64,000 nucleotides of DNA from contig NC_091245.1 in assembly GCF_042477335.2 (NCBI RefSeq), forward strand, positions 28,468,501-28,532,500, read 5' to 3'. Positions 58,001 to 64,000 of the stretch are shown here, one piece after another (position 1 is the first letter of the stretch; the number at the start of each line of letters is the position of its first letter). The notes under the pieces were generated by a model that saw nothing but the letters and a program-made list of their open reading frames with translations, was not told the DNA's origin and did not search any database. Position numbers and translations under genes: made by a program. This DNA is from Ovis canadensis. Taxonomy: Eukaryota; Chordata; Mammalia; Artiodactyla; Bovidae.

Positions 58001-61000
58001 TCCAAGTCTTTATGACACCATGGTCTGCAGCATGCCAGGCTTCCCTGTCCTTCACCATCTCCTGGAGTTTGTTCAAACTCTTGTCCATTAAGTCAGTGAT
58101 GCCATCCAACCATCTCATCCTCTGTCGTCCCCTCCTCCTCCAGCCTTCAGTCTTTCCCAGCATCAGGGTCTTTTCCAATGAGTCAGCTCTTCACATCAGG
58201 TGGCCAAAGTATTGAAGCTTCAGCTTCAGCATCAGTCCTTCCAATGAATATTCAGGGTTGATTTCCCTTAGGATTGACTGGTTTGATCTCATCGCAATCC
58301 AAGGGACTCTCAAGAGTCTTCTCCAGCACCACAGGTCAAAGCATCAATTCTTCAGCATTCAGCCTTTTTTATGGTTCAACTCTCACATCCATACATGACA
58401 TAGTGACCCAGAACCAACCCCAAACTCTCTGCTCAAAAGTCCAGGTGATTGAAACGGCCCTTGACCCATCTGTACCATCTCCGGGGGCCTGGTTCTACAT
58501 ACCCCAGTGCAGCAGGCAGCTGCTTGAACTTTGAATGAATATTTATACAGTTAATTGCATAACCTTTCAGCAAGGACAATGATTAAACAATCCGTCTGCT
58601 TCCTTTCTTTATAATTAATAAGACATTTGCTGTGTCCCTAAATAGACAGCTCTAATTACAGGCTCTTGAGGATTCGGCAGTGCCTGACACCAGCCGTCCT
58701 ACCCTCAAAGAGCCGAGGCACCTCCTTGGACTGTGGGGGACACAAGAGGCCTTGGAGGTCACACTGAGGAGCACCGGCTGGAGTGACAGGAGGTGGAGGT
58801 CCAGAGAGGGGAAGTGACCTGCCCGGGGTATTGGACGCTGGGCATGACAACCGCCGTCTCTCCCGGAACCTCGCTGTCTCTGTTGCGATGCAGCTCCTTC
58901 CCAAAGCAGGACCCGGACCTCGCCCTCTGGGCTCCTGGGTCAGACCTCTCACTGCCCAGCCCCGGAAGCTGGTCTGGGGAGTGTTGACGTGCAGCATCTC
59001 CTCAAGTGTGTGCGCTCAGTCGTGTCCAACTCTGAGACCCCATGGACTGTAGCCCACCAGACTCCTCTGTCCATGGGATTCTCCAGGCAAGAGTACCAGA
59101 CTGGACAGCCATCTCCCTCTCCAGGGGAATCTTCCTGACCCAGGGATCTGCGTCACTTGTGTCTCCTGCACTGCCATGCAGGTTCACTACCACCGCACCA
59201 TCTCTTCATGAAGTGAAGGCTATTATCACCTTCATTTCACAGATGGGGAGGGTGAAGCCCAGAGAGCGTAAGTCGTTTGCTTAAAGTCTTGTGAAGAGCA
59301 GAGCTGCACATCTTCCCCAGGTCCTTCAACCCCAAACACTGTTAACTGATGGCACTTCACACTGCATGGGGGGGAAAGTAGGCCCCTATGGTCTGGTGGT
59401 GACCCTGGAGAGGGTCACTGCAGGCAGGAGGCTCACTGGGCCTTGGCAAGTCTGCAAGATGGGAGGTGGCTGTCTAATGCCCACTTTCAGGATAACTGAA
59501 GCTAGAGGCCCCAGGCAGCATAGCCCGGGAGATAGAGCATGGGTTTGGAGTCAGACAGAGTATGGGTTTGGACTCCACATCAAATTTACTAACATGAAGG
59601 TCCTTCAACAAGTCACTTAACCTCTCTGCACCCTGGCTCCCCTCACCTGCACATGGGGTTACATCATCTCCCAGAGCTGGTGGGTGGCTTATATGAAGAA
59701 ACATGCAAATCCCTATACAGAACCCAGAGCAAACTTGGAACTCAGCAGACAGTTGTCCTTGTTTTATTTCATGAAATGCAAAGGGCTGGGAGGACCCAGG
59801 TCTCACCCCTGGGGATAGACATCACAGCTTATTAGAGTCCAGAGGGCCCTCCGTGATGCAGCCCCCACCATTGAACTGAACACTTCTCCTTCTCTCTCCA
59901 TCTCTTTCCCTCTCCTGCTCTCTCTCTCTCAGAAACAGATGCCCCAGGGAATGCCTCTGGCTGGCTGTCCAAGTATCTCCAGGTTCTCAGGGGCAGGAAT
60001 GAGGAGCCCCACTTCCTCAGACATCAGGAATCCTCCAAGTCACCAAGGGCCTGCCACTGTACTCCAGAGTGGCTACAGGCATTTAAAAATTCCCAGAGAA
60101 TCTTGTCTTAGAAATCGAAATCCAACCATCCTTTCTCTAATTCAGAAGCTCACAAATTAATAAAGAGGGAAATGTCTGTTGACTGCAGGAAGGAAAGGGC
60201 CTAACGGCTTCTTATTGAGCAAGCACATCAGCAGAGCAGGTCACAGGAGGCGCAGGGCCAACAGCCTCCACTTAGGGACTGCCAGCTCCCAGAGGGCTCA
60301 GGCAGTGGTGACTGTGGGGTCCAGCTGCTGCCCAAGGAAGCATGGCATGGATGTCCCACTGCGCAGAAGGGGGCAGTCACACCAAGCTCCTTCTCACAGG
60401 GTCAGCTGGGTGGGCCCCTGACTTGCCGGATGAGCTCAGAAAATCTTTGATAGGAAGGTATGCTTGGTTAATCAGTGAGGTCCCCCTTCCAGATGGGAAG
60501 GCTCTAACATGCATGAATAAAACCTCATTTTCAATAAGCAGCACCCAGAATTGTAACTCACTCACCTTGAACCAGCTTCCCTACCCCCATGCCGCACACC
60601 TCCCAACAGATGCCTGAAGGTGGGTCACAAACATCTCCAATCAAGGGAGCTATAATTAGAGCTGAAATGCTACTTTCATTAGGCAAATGTCCGGGCGTTC
60701 CTGCTGTGATTCCTGGCTCAATGTGACAGCGACAGAATCCAGAACCAGAAGGAAAGAGATCTGGGAGGAACCCCAGCCAGTGAGATGCAGATTATATAGA
60801 GGGGAACACAGGAATGGGAACCTGCTCCCAAATCCCTCCCTACTCCATGCAAAGTGTCTTCACTTAGACTTCGAAGATCTTAAATCGGGGATAGGGCCTA
60901 ACGTCAAAACATAATGATAAAAATCCCACTGCCATTTCCTCCATCATCGACACTGTGAGTGCACCTTTTTCATTTGGTCCTCACCACCCATGTAAGACAG

Positions 61001-63796
61001 GTACCACTGCCCCGTTTTGCAGATGAGTGAACTAAGGCTCAGGGAGATTGGGCAACTTGCCTGCGGTCTCACAGGTTAAAGGACCTGAACCCGAGTATAT
61101 CAGACATCAAACCCACTACATTTGACTACTGCCTATAATCTTTCTTTGCAGGTGGGGAGGGGGCTCTATCCTAGAAGCTGGCACAGTCCCCAGGAACCTG
61201 GTAGGCTGTGGAGGTTGCTATGACAACGCCAATTAAATGGGCAGTGAATTGGCTGCTGGGTTCTCACTTGGTCAGGAGACTGTGAGCAAGCCTATTACCA
61301 GGTCCTGCTGCCCCCAATTCTGCCTGGCCCTCAAGGTCCCACACTGGCTGACCTTCTCCAGGCAGCCCTCCCCACACACAGGTCTTCCCACCTGTGACCA
61401 GTGTAACTGCACAGAAAGTGGGATCCTGGCCTTGTGCCCAGCCGGGTACAGGCAAGGGAGAAAAGGGCCTCAGACTCTTATGAGTCCAGGAGTCTTAGAA
61501 TCATGGTCTCTGGAACTCTGGAATGTTACAGACTAGAGCAGAGAGGGGGCGGGAGAGCATGCAGGACTCACACAGCATCACTGGGAGAGCCCCCTGACTC
61601 CCAGGATGCAGAGAAGGGAGCTGGGAGCCCCAACTCCCATGGTGGCAGCTCCCACACAGTGCTCTGTCAAGCCCCAGAGAGACTTCAGAGCCTGCCTTTT
61701 GTCATGGAAGGCCGACCAGCCACGAACAACCTGTGTGTCTTAGAAGCAGGGCCCTCAGCATCTCTAGGCTTCCAGTTACTCAACTACCTGATAACTGTGC
61801 TTTACAGCTGAGCCCAAAGAAGGCCTGGGGAAGCAGGGGGCGTGAGGCCAGAGACCCCCACCCCCACCCCCCTAGCCCAGCACAGCCCAGAAGATGGGAA
61901 GGCAGCAAGTGCTGGGAGGGGTGAGAGGTGGGAAGACAGAGAGAAACAGGCAGGATGAAGACAGAGGGCAAGGGGGAAGGGGAGCGGGGGGCAGGCAGCG
62001 AAGGGAGGCAGCCCAAGTGGAGGGCTGGGCAGGAGGGAGATGAAAAGGAGCACCACTGCAAACAGACAGAGATGTGGGGAGTTGTGGGAGCATAGTTCAT
62101 AGGCAGCAGGACAGACTCCAGTAATGACTGTGATGACGCTCCCTTCCCCTCCAGCCCCAGTGTCCAGGGTAACTGCAGGCACGGGGTCTGGATGGCTGAG
62201 CTGGCTGACTGCCAAGGCGGTCACAGCTCCCCTCCCCAAACACACACTCCGGGCTGCACACGGCTCTGCCCTATGTTAGCTAGGCCGCCTTGGGCAAGCA
62301 GAGGAACCTGTCCCAGCCTCAGTTTCTTTCTCTCTAAACAGATCCACCCCTCGCCCAAGCTGGCCCTGAGAAGGAGTCACAAGTGGGCGTGGCTGGGCTT
62401 TGTTCCTCTGGAAGCGCAGGACAAAGCAGTGGGCTGCCCTCCCCCACCGTCCAGCACCTCCAGGAATGCATCGGGGTGCAGGGGCTGCTGGGTGGAGTGA
62501 GCGAAGGGCAGGGCCTGCGCTGTGGCTGGGAAGGCGAGGCAGCTGTGCAAGGAAACGAGGAGTCCCTTGTCTTGGGCGGGGGGTGGGGGGGGGGTGGCTC
62601 CTGCTCTCCCTTTCTCTCTCCCGTTCCCTGCTTCTCATGCGGAGACTGGTAGCTCTGTTGCTAGGAGACAAGGAAACCCAGTTATCACCAGCCACAGCCC
62701 TAGATAGGACGCTGGCCTCCATTGTCCCCACCTCTGCCTCTGGGGTGACTGTGACCCCTAAGGAAGATCCGGGGACGCTGACTAGCAGGTCCCCACCAGC
62801 CCTACCATCCTCCACGTGCTGCCCCTCTCCTGGCCTTTTGTCTCAGGCTCATTCTGCTGAAGCTCTGCCTCTGGGACCACTGGGTCCTTCCCTGCCCCCT
62901 TCTCTTCTCCTTTTTAATTTAACAAATGTCACGGAATGACCTGCCTGGTGTACGTTTGCTTTGAGGATTAGGGCTTGGAAAAGAAATCACAGAGAGACAA
63001 AGGCTGAGTGCGGGAGGCGGGCCTGGGGCTTGGCTTCGGCCCTCATCTTGCCCCTGTTGCCTGTCGCCATCTGGGCCGGGCTCCTAGGCTCCATCCGCCC
63101 AGAGCAGAGGACAGAGTCAGGGCCTTGAAGACCCCAGCTGGGTGGCCTTGGGCAAGTCACTCAACCTCTCTGAGCCTCAGCATCCACCTCTGCAAAAGTC
63201 AGAACGTTACAGTACCTGTCTCATGAGGCCACTATGGGAATCAGATGAATGAAAGTACAGATAGCGCTTTGCATACAGTGAATGCTAGATAAGTACCAAC
63301 TGCCATTAGTGTTACTAGAATTATGATTAGACTCCTCAAAAAGAAAATACTAGTGGGGGAAACTGAGGGGAGGCCTGGAGCATGTGTGCTGGCTGCTTCT
63401 CACCATCAGGGTTCAAAGGGGCTGCTTTTAGCTCCTGGAACTCTAGGAGCAGGGCCTAACCTGCCAGGGAGCTGGGAGGAAAGCCCAGACACAGGTCACC
63501 AGACACCAATGACTCGAAGCTCCGGAGCTCATGAGTGCTCAGCACAAGGTGTGTATGGGGCTGTGCGAGAGAGACCACCTCACCTGAGCCTCCAGCTTCC
63601 CCACCAGGAAGTCCTGGCAAGGAAACTGAGGCCCGGAGCCAGGCCCCACCCCCAGCCCAGGGGCAGGACTCACTGCATGTGGCCTCCGACTCGTCAGAGC
63701 CGTCTGGACAGTCCTCCTCGCCATCACACTTCCACCGCTCTCGGATGCAATGGCCGTCGTTACAGGTGAAGTCGCTGTCTGCACAGGTCTTCTTGG
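22025..63796 (-). CDS. LRP8: LRP8 / ApoER2 reelin and apoE receptor (5'-partial, 17 canonical exons plus LDLa8 cassette)
   Basis: Seventeen minus-strand exons, equivalent to human exons 3-19, join in frame to about 881 codons with the stop. In order they encode LDLa repeats 2-7, EGF-A, EGF-B, a YWTD beta-propeller (IYWCD, IYWTD, MYWSD, LYWVD, FWTD), EGF-C, a Ser/Thr-rich O-glycosylated stalk, one transmembrane helix, a FDNPVY endocytosis/Dab1-binding motif, a 59-residue proline-rich insert and the C-terminus [12 protein letters not shown]. The extra LDLa8 exon lies between the LDLa7 and EGF-A exons. LRP8 is a surface receptor for reelin, apoE and selenoprotein P, signalling through Dab1 in neuronal migration and synaptic plasticity. 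The signal peptide and LDLa1 exons are beyond base 64000. VLDLR is excluded because the cytoplasmic tail and insert are specific to LRP8. No lesions are seen. Confidence 0.98.
22130..22320 (-). repeat. MIR
   Basis: tttattttacagatgagaaaactgagac ... gggtcacacagcaagtgggtg ... tttgaacccagatctg is the reverse of the MIR core. Confidence 0.85.
23345..23600 (+). repeat. MIR
   Basis: gtttgaattctggttctgccacttcctagttg ... gagtctcagtttcctcatctgaaaaatgggg is a near-complete forward MIR. Confidence 0.88.
23740..23900 (-). repeat. MIR
   Basis: The cattcccattttacaaataaaagtgagc ... gaggtcacagggctg reverse MIR signature. Confidence 0.7.
24266..24442 (-). CDS. LRP8: LRP8 exon 18: 59-residue proline-rich cytoplasmic insert
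   Basis: 177 bp, phase 0-0, acceptor CTGTCAG and donor GTAGGG. It translates without stop into the LRP8-specific insert: [19 protein letters not shown], then [13 protein letters not shown] and [12 protein letters not shown]. In rodents and human this alternatively spliced segment binds JIP1/2 scaffolds and PSD-95 and is needed for reelin-enhanced plasticity. It contains no ATG and is short, so simple open-frame searches miss it. A few residues differ from human (for example H for R after SSFD, and KCK for KSK at the end). Confidence 0.95.
25328..25383 (-). repeat. CU-rich (transcript) simple tract downstream of LRP8 exon 17
   Basis: The plus strand is an (agg/gagg)n purine run. The LRP8 transcript therefore carries a nearly pure pyrimidine tract about 20-75 nt after the exon 17 donor, ahead of the alternatively used exon 18. 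Confidence 0.9.
25403..25575 (-). CDS. LRP8: LRP8 exon 17: rest of TM helix and NPVY tail
   Basis: 173 bp, phase 1 to 0, acceptor CTCCAG and donor GTAAGT. It encodes [20 protein letters not shown], then the Dab1/AP2-binding FDNPVY and ends IGHVYPA. An uninterrupted Glu run (TTEEEEEDE) replaces the human EEEDED. Confidence 0.97.
25640..25960 (+). repeat. L2 LINE 3' remnant
   Basis: The ctcacccttcaagaccagctcaaatgctc ... gagctccttgagggcagcgactatgtcttc ... cagtgcccagcactgagtaggcgctcag series is typical of L2 3' ends. Confidence 0.7.
26528..26664 (+). mobile_element. tRNA-derived SINE inside L1
   Basis: ggcttccctgctggttcagtggttaggattc ... catgggttcaatccc ... ggccaaaaaaaaaaaa, flanked by acataaaaaa copies at about 26528 and 26655. 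CHR-like short form. Confidence 0.85.
27610..29467 (+). mobile_element. BovB (RTE) LINE, 3' ~1.9 kb with broken reverse transcriptase ORF
   Basis: Encodes the reverse transcriptase and C-terminal region of BovB. Palm-domain landmarks are visible ([33 protein letters not shown]), but the catalytic YADD box reads YAND. The frame shifts near 28430, and stops occur after RRLLL (about 28930) and after PGISL (about 29190). It ends in the actgaactgaactgaa tail. It is 5'-truncated, inactive, and nested in L1. Confidence 0.93.
29690..29995 (+). repeat. L2 LINE 3' remnant
   Basis: The cccactcactccactcaacatgaccc ... ccttataatatgcagtaactcc ... tccttggtacctcgcacagtcccttgcgtg pattern. Moderate match to L2. 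Confidence 0.5.
30240..30602 (+). repeat. L2 LINE 3' remnant
   Basis: The ctatggcttcattgtagg ... acaagtctataaacttttggaggacaagaaccatgttg ... cacagaatctggtacatcatagctgcttgat series is an L2 3' end, cut by the following SINE. Confidence 0.65.
30603..30822 (-). mobile_element. Bov-tA SINE, minus, with 12-bp TSD
   Basis: Reverse Bov-tA (gtcgctcagtcatgtccaac ... ctgagctaccagggaagccc) between perfect tagctgcttgat copies at 30603-30614 and 30811-30822. Confidence 0.95.
30823..30976 (+). mobile_element. Bov-tA SINE, plus, abutting the previous one
   Basis: Forward tRNA-like head (ggctcagtggtaaagaatcc) fused to Bov-A (ggaaatggcaaactatgcc), ending at agctgtttgat (30966-30976). That end nearly matches the target duplication of the neighbouring SINE. 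Confidence 0.9.
31459..31527 (-). CDS. LRP8: LRP8 exon 16: juxtamembrane and start of TM helix
   Basis: 69 bp, phase 1-1, acceptor TTTTGCAG and donor GTGAGT. It encodes [20 protein letters not shown] followed by PM. The human segment reads ANEDSK in place of GNEGGK, as I recall it. Confidence 0.96.
31680..31840 (-). repeat. MIR
   Basis: catttcacagatgaggaaattggg ... gcaaagctggggctcaaagc, reverse MIR. Confidence 0.7.
32005..32240 (+). repeat. MIR
   Basis: gggttcaaatcctggctctattcactcc ... gtgaccttgggcaagttg ... gtgaagattaaataagataattcatg, forward MIR. Confidence 0.88.
33594..33818 (-). CDS. LRP8: LRP8 exon 15: O-linked sugar domain
   Basis: 225 bp, phase 1-1, acceptor CCTTCAG and donor GTAAGG. 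It encodes a Ser/Thr/Pro-rich stalk beginning [13 protein letters not shown] and ending ATSNHSQH, with NHS N-glycosylation sequons. In-frame skipping of this exon is known in LRP8 and alters shedding. Confidence 0.96.
33948..33996. repeat. Triplicated ~19-bp unit
   Basis: Three consecutive copies of ctgaatgggct(g/a)gtcctc, the last degenerate, in LRP8 intron 14. Confidence 0.9.
34718..34870 (-). CDS. LRP8: LRP8 exon 14: EGF-C
   Basis: 153 bp, phase 1-1, acceptor CCCGTAG and donor GTGAGC. It encodes [20 protein letters not shown] and ends [12 protein letters not shown]. Confidence 0.97.
35490..35630 (+). repeat. MIR fragment
   Basis: ctggaatcagacagatctaagtttaggcg ... ttcttcagctgttaaatgagaacagtaattgcc, a diverged forward MIR in LRP8 intron 13. 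Confidence 0.6.
35841..35982 (-). CDS. LRP8: LRP8 exon 13: propeller part 5
   Basis: 142 bp, acceptor CCACAG and donor GTGAGC. It encodes [19 protein letters not shown] and ends [11 protein letters not shown]. Confidence 0.97.
36365..36690. repeat. Degenerate CA/TG-rich simple repeat
   Basis: Irregular alternating pyrimidine-purine stretch rich in acacatgcacat motifs in LRP8 intron 12, with potential for Z-DNA-like structure and length variation. Confidence 0.7.
36983..37024 (+). repeat. Poly-T / G-rich quadruplex-prone tract
   Basis: A T run then ggcggggggcggggggcggggt and another T run, in LRP8 intron 12. Dense G runs on the plus strand (C-rich on the transcript). Confidence 0.85.
37477..37616 (-). 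CDS. LRP8: LRP8 exon 12: propeller part 4
   Basis: 140 bp, acceptor CCCAAG and donor GTGAGC. It encodes [20 protein letters not shown] and ends HPFGIAVFE. Confidence 0.97.
37877..37995 (-). CDS. LRP8: LRP8 exon 11: propeller part 3
   Basis: 119 bp, acceptor CCTCTAG and donor GTGAGC. It encodes [20 protein letters not shown] and then [17 protein letters not shown]. Confidence 0.97.
38330..38830 (+). repeat. L2 LINE 3' remnant
   Basis: acaaggctctgcatgaccagggccctgcctacctctctggc ... ctcttttgccatttacaatg ... ctccactaagggaaggttcctcatctg ... gcctggcaggtgg follows the L2 3' consensus. Confidence 0.75.
38840..38970 (-). repeat. MIR
   Basis: cattactagtcccatttacagattaataaattgtggctcagagg, reverse MIR. 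Confidence 0.7.
40338..40565 (-). CDS. LRP8: LRP8 exon 10: propeller part 2
   Basis: 228 bp, acceptor CTCCTAG and donor GTGAGT. It encodes [20 protein letters not shown], then [13 protein letters not shown], and ends AIAVDPLRG. The local human-type motif Gly-Gly-Arg is Lys-containing here (VDGKRRC). Confidence 0.97.
40566..42516 (-). other. LRP8 intron 9
   Basis: About 2 kb of GC-moderate intronic DNA. No confident transposon, RNA gene or extra exon seen. Confidence 0.5.
42517..42691 (-). CDS. LRP8: LRP8 exon 9: propeller part 1
   Basis: 175 bp, acceptor ATGGCAG and donor GTGAGC. It encodes [20 protein letters not shown] and [14 protein letters not shown]. Confidence 0.97.
43986..44197 (-). 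mobile_element. Bov-tA SINE, minus, with imperfect TSD
   Basis: Reverse Bov-A (gtcgctcagtcgtgtccgac) plus reverse tRNA head (gatcgaacccaggtc, accagctgagccacaaggg). Flanks are cctTgcctgga / cctCgcctgga. Confidence 0.93.
44880..45545 (+). repeat. L2 LINE 3' end, well preserved
   Basis: ttccttcaggtctttatgcaaatgtcacc ... ctcagtaagggctttcttgaacactctatttaaaa ... ctagagtgtaaatcctataaggacagag ... caatgttaggtgttcagtgtaaacaaatgaataaa. Confidence 0.8.
45863..45988 (-). CDS. LRP8: LRP8 exon 8: EGF-B (calcium-binding)
   Basis: 126 bp, phase 1-1, acceptor CCCGCAG and a non-consensus GTCAGT donor. It encodes [15 protein letters not shown] and the YFKCEC segment. The DIDEC start is the calcium-binding EGF signature. 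Only 75 bp of intron separate it from exon 7. Confidence 0.96.
46064..46183 (-). CDS. LRP8: LRP8 exon 7: EGF-A
   Basis: 120 bp, phase 1-1, acceptor CCCCAG and donor GTGAGC. It encodes [15 protein letters not shown] and [14 protein letters not shown]. Confidence 0.97.
46184..49246 (-). other. LRP8 intron between LDLa8 cassette and EGF-A
   Basis: 3.1 kb, GC-rich. L2-like sequence near 46410-46700 and a CA-rich stretch near 47990-48150 are seen. A candidate 30-bp micro-exon at 48629-48658 is listed separately. No other coding element recognised. Confidence 0.5.
48629..48658 (-). other. Candidate LRP8 micro-exon with furin-like motif (speculative)
   Basis: 30 bp between an AG (48659-48660, GTGCCCAG) and a GT (48627-48628, GTGGGC). 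It is phase 1-1, so it fits between the LDLa8 (or LDLa7) exon and the EGF-A exon. It would encode [11 protein letters not shown], containing RGRR, a match to the furin pattern R-X-[KR]-R. Mouse Lrp8 is reported to have a short alternative exon with a furin site in this region; its exact sequence is not recalled here. The acceptor's pyrimidine tract is poor, and a chance match is quite possible. Confidence 0.25.
49247..49369 (-). CDS. LRP8: LRP8 cassette exon: eighth LDLa repeat
   Basis: An open 123-bp exon, phase 1-1, between a good acceptor (pyrimidine-rich tract then CGACAG) and a weak donor G|GTACAG. It encodes a full LDLa module: six Cys (TC, FQC, GEC, KVC, RDC, KEC) and the calcium-binding DCRDWSDE. 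It resembles repeat 8 of VLDLR and of the chicken eight-repeat ApoER2. The canonical human protein goes straight from LDLa7 to EGF-A. Insertion or skipping both keep frame (GCLQ-E... or GCLQ-GLNEC). The exon is intact; whether it is used in this species needs RNA data. Confidence 0.85.
50160..50282 (-). CDS. LRP8: LRP8 exon 6: LDLa repeat 7
   Basis: 123 bp, phase 1-1, acceptor CTGGCAG and donor GTGAGT. It encodes [16 protein letters not shown] and [12 protein letters not shown]. Confidence 0.97.
50430..50545 (-). repeat. MIR
   Basis: gatggggagactgaagctcagagagg ... cagggtcacacagcactctgg ... aaaactcaggtctcc, reverse MIR in LRP8 intron 5. Confidence 0.75.
51100..51670. promoter_or_regulatory. 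Intragenic CpG island over LRP8 exon 5
   Basis: Very high G+C with dense CpG across the LDLa4-6 exon and its flanks, in contrast to neighbouring introns. No TATA box or clear antisense gene. May be a coding-driven island or an alternative regulatory region. Confidence 0.6.
51197..51580 (-). CDS. LRP8: LRP8 exon 5: LDLa repeats 4-6 in one exon
   Basis: 384 bp, phase 1-1, acceptor CGCGCAG and donor GTAAGC. It encodes three tandem LDLa modules starting [13 protein letters not shown] and ending DKSDEADC. It is exceptionally CpG-rich. In other mammals this exon is known to be skipped in frame (variants lacking repeats 4-6). LDLa5 and 6 are joined by an Ala/Pro-rich linker. Confidence 0.97.
51960..52470 (+). 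repeat. L2 LINE 3' remnant
   Basis: tttgtgcactttcccacttcccagcctttgcccaggctgtttcatctgctggacgcc ... gtgatgagttcaaatccttcaagg, the L2 3' end. Confidence 0.7.
52501..52644 (+). mobile_element. Bov-A SINE with TSD
   Basis: ggaaatggcaactcactccag ... gcagagtcggacacaactga, with flanks aatcaTtatgg / aatcaCtatgg. Confidence 0.92.
52735..52850 (-). repeat. MIR
   Basis: ccaatttacagatggggaaactgaggcccagggagagg ... cccagggtcgcacagtcag, reverse MIR. Confidence 0.85.
53006..53220 (-). mobile_element. Bov-tA SINE, minus
   Basis: Reverse Bov-A (ttcagtcgtgttcgactctttgtgacc) plus reverse tRNA head ending gccacctgggaagccc. Confidence 0.9.
53221..55034 (-). other. LRP8 intron 4, right-hand part
   Basis: Contains a forward MIR near 54710-54880 (ctcacttgtctgagcctcagtttcctcacccacaaatggggatgataatgg). 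Otherwise unremarkable. Confidence 0.5.
54710..54880 (+). repeat. MIR
   Basis: Carries gcctcagtttcctcacccac followed by aaatggggatgataatggctgc, the MIR core. Confidence 0.8.
55035..55163 (-). CDS. LRP8: LRP8 exon 4: LDLa repeat 3
   Basis: 129 bp, phase 1-1, acceptor CTGCAG and donor GTGAGT. It encodes [12 protein letters not shown] through GADEAGCAT. The split Leu codon is completed by exon 5. Confidence 0.96.
55338..55648 (-). mobile_element. Long tRNA-derived SINE (ART2A-like), minus
   Basis: Begins tttggctgggctgggtctg and ends ttaaccactgaaccaccaggaaagtcc, the reverse of the SINE head. The body repeats gggctctag / gtagctgtgg motifs. Confidence 0.85.
55649..57969 (-). other. LRP8 intron 3, left part
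   Basis: Carries L2/MIR debris: a forward MIR near 56375-56570 (gggttcagctcagtcacttg ... ataaagtggggataatactattcc) and a reverse MIR near 57790-57920 (cattttacagctaaggaaaccaaagc). No exon recognised. Confidence 0.5.
57970..58405 (-). mobile_element. BovB 3' end, minus
   Basis: Reverse complement of the BovB C-terminal region: gttcagttgctcagtcgtgtcc, catctcatcctctgtcgtcc, cagcatcagggtcttttcc and actctcacatccatacatgac. 5'-truncated. Confidence 0.93.
59008..59206 (-). mobile_element. Bov-tA SINE, minus
   Basis: ctcagtcgtgtccaactctgagacc ... ttctccaggcaagagtaccag ... cttcctgacccagggatctg. Diverged tRNA portion at the right end. Confidence 0.88.
59530..59720 (+). repeat. MIR
   Basis: gcatgggtttggagtcagacag ... 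tccttcaacaagtcacttaacctctctgcacc, forward MIR. Confidence 0.75.
60960..61130 (-). repeat. MIR
   Basis: ccgttttgcagatgagtgaactaaggctcagg ... gcaacttgcctgcggtctcacagg, reverse MIR. Confidence 0.85.
62575..62597 (+). repeat. G-rich tract
   Basis: gggcggggggtggggggggg, quadruplex-prone on the plus strand. Confidence 0.85.
63120..63310 (+). repeat. MIR
   Basis: tgggcaagtcactcaacctctctgagcctcag ... gctttgcatacagtgaatgc, forward MIR near LRP8 exon 3. Confidence 0.8.
63674..63796 (-). CDS. LRP8: LRP8 exon 3: LDLa repeat 2
   Basis: 123 bp, phase 1-1, acceptor CCACAG and donor GTGAGT. It encodes [16 protein letters not shown] and [12 protein letters not shown], with six Cys and the acidic calcium cage. 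Confidence 0.97.
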
Positions 63797-64000
63797 CTGT
63801 GGGGCAAGGAGAAGAGCATGAGGGGCCTGCTGGGCACAGGAGGCTTTTCCAGAACATACAGTCAGGTGGCTACAGGGCGACCAGAACATCCTCCGTCTGC
63901 AAACTGGACCATGTGACCTCCCACAGCTCCACGAGAGAAAGTCTTATTCACTCCACAGCAGGAGGAGACAGGCAGTCCCTGGCCCTGCTCTCCAGGTTCA

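Larger units (their letters stand above)
59721..63119 (-). other. LRP8 intron 3, right part
   Basis: Contains a reverse MIR (about 60960-61130), C-rich (61855-61872) and G-rich (62575-62597) tracts, and otherwise unnamed sequence. No coding exon found between LDLa3 and LDLa2. Confidence 0.5.

Noticed and set aside
63797-64000. LRP8 exon 2 (LDLa1) or signal-peptide exon
   Set aside because: No LDLa cysteine pattern or donor/acceptor pair in the right frame; these exons lie beyond the edge.
1-64000. tRNA or rRNA genes, CRISPR arrays, bacterial-type operons, endogenous retroviral genes
   Set aside because: tRNA-like sequences are SINE heads only. No LTR pairs, gag/pol/env-like frames or regular spaced repeats were seen.

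Overview
This is a vertebrate nuclear window from a ruminant. It is full of BovB (RTE-type) LINE fragments and of Bov-A / tRNA-Glu SINEs, which are ruminant repeats, on a background of older mammalian MIR, L2 and L1 debris. I cannot separate cattle, sheep, goat or deer from sequence alone. Three split genes, all on the minus strand, were rebuilt exon by exon from splice sites, frame and recalled mammalian protein sequence. Their order, CZIB - MAGOH - LRP8, matches human 1p32.3.

Region by region. (1) 312-2352: five coding exons of CZIB (C1orf123, a CXXC zinc-binding protein); its C-terminal exons lie left of base 1. (2) 4839-13624: the complete MAGOH gene, five coding exons totalling 441 bp (146 codons plus stop), with a CpG-rich promoter carrying CRE and ETS motifs. 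(3) 13.9-17.5 kb: a repeat-rich intergenic stretch. (4) about 17.5-63.8 kb: LRP8 (ApoER2), from its 3' UTR to LDLa repeat 2. The signal peptide and LDLa1 exons lie beyond the right edge. Seventeen exons equivalent to human exons 3-19 total 2,645 bp, about 881 codons including the stop, and all splice phases join without a break.

LRP8 carries the interesting content. An extra intact 123-bp phase 1-1 exon at 49247-49369 encodes an eighth LDLa module that the usual human protein lacks, and its 5' splice site is weak. A separate 177-bp phase 0-0 exon at 24266-24442 encodes the 59-residue proline-rich cytoplasmic insert that recruits JIP and PSD-95 proteins. A speculative 30-bp phase-compatible micro-exon at 48629-48658 would add a furin-like RGRR site between the ligand-binding and EGF regions. 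Nearly all extracellular modules and the O-glycan exon are phase 1-1 cassettes, so many receptor isoforms are possible without loss of frame.

CZIB is a small zinc protein of unknown role, MAGOH is a core exon-junction-complex subunit, and LRP8 is a reelin/apoE receptor. They are linked by conserved synteny, not by a shared pathway. I found no CRISPR array, tRNA or rRNA gene, operon or novel enzymatic system. The remaining DNA is intron, intergenic sequence and transposon remains.
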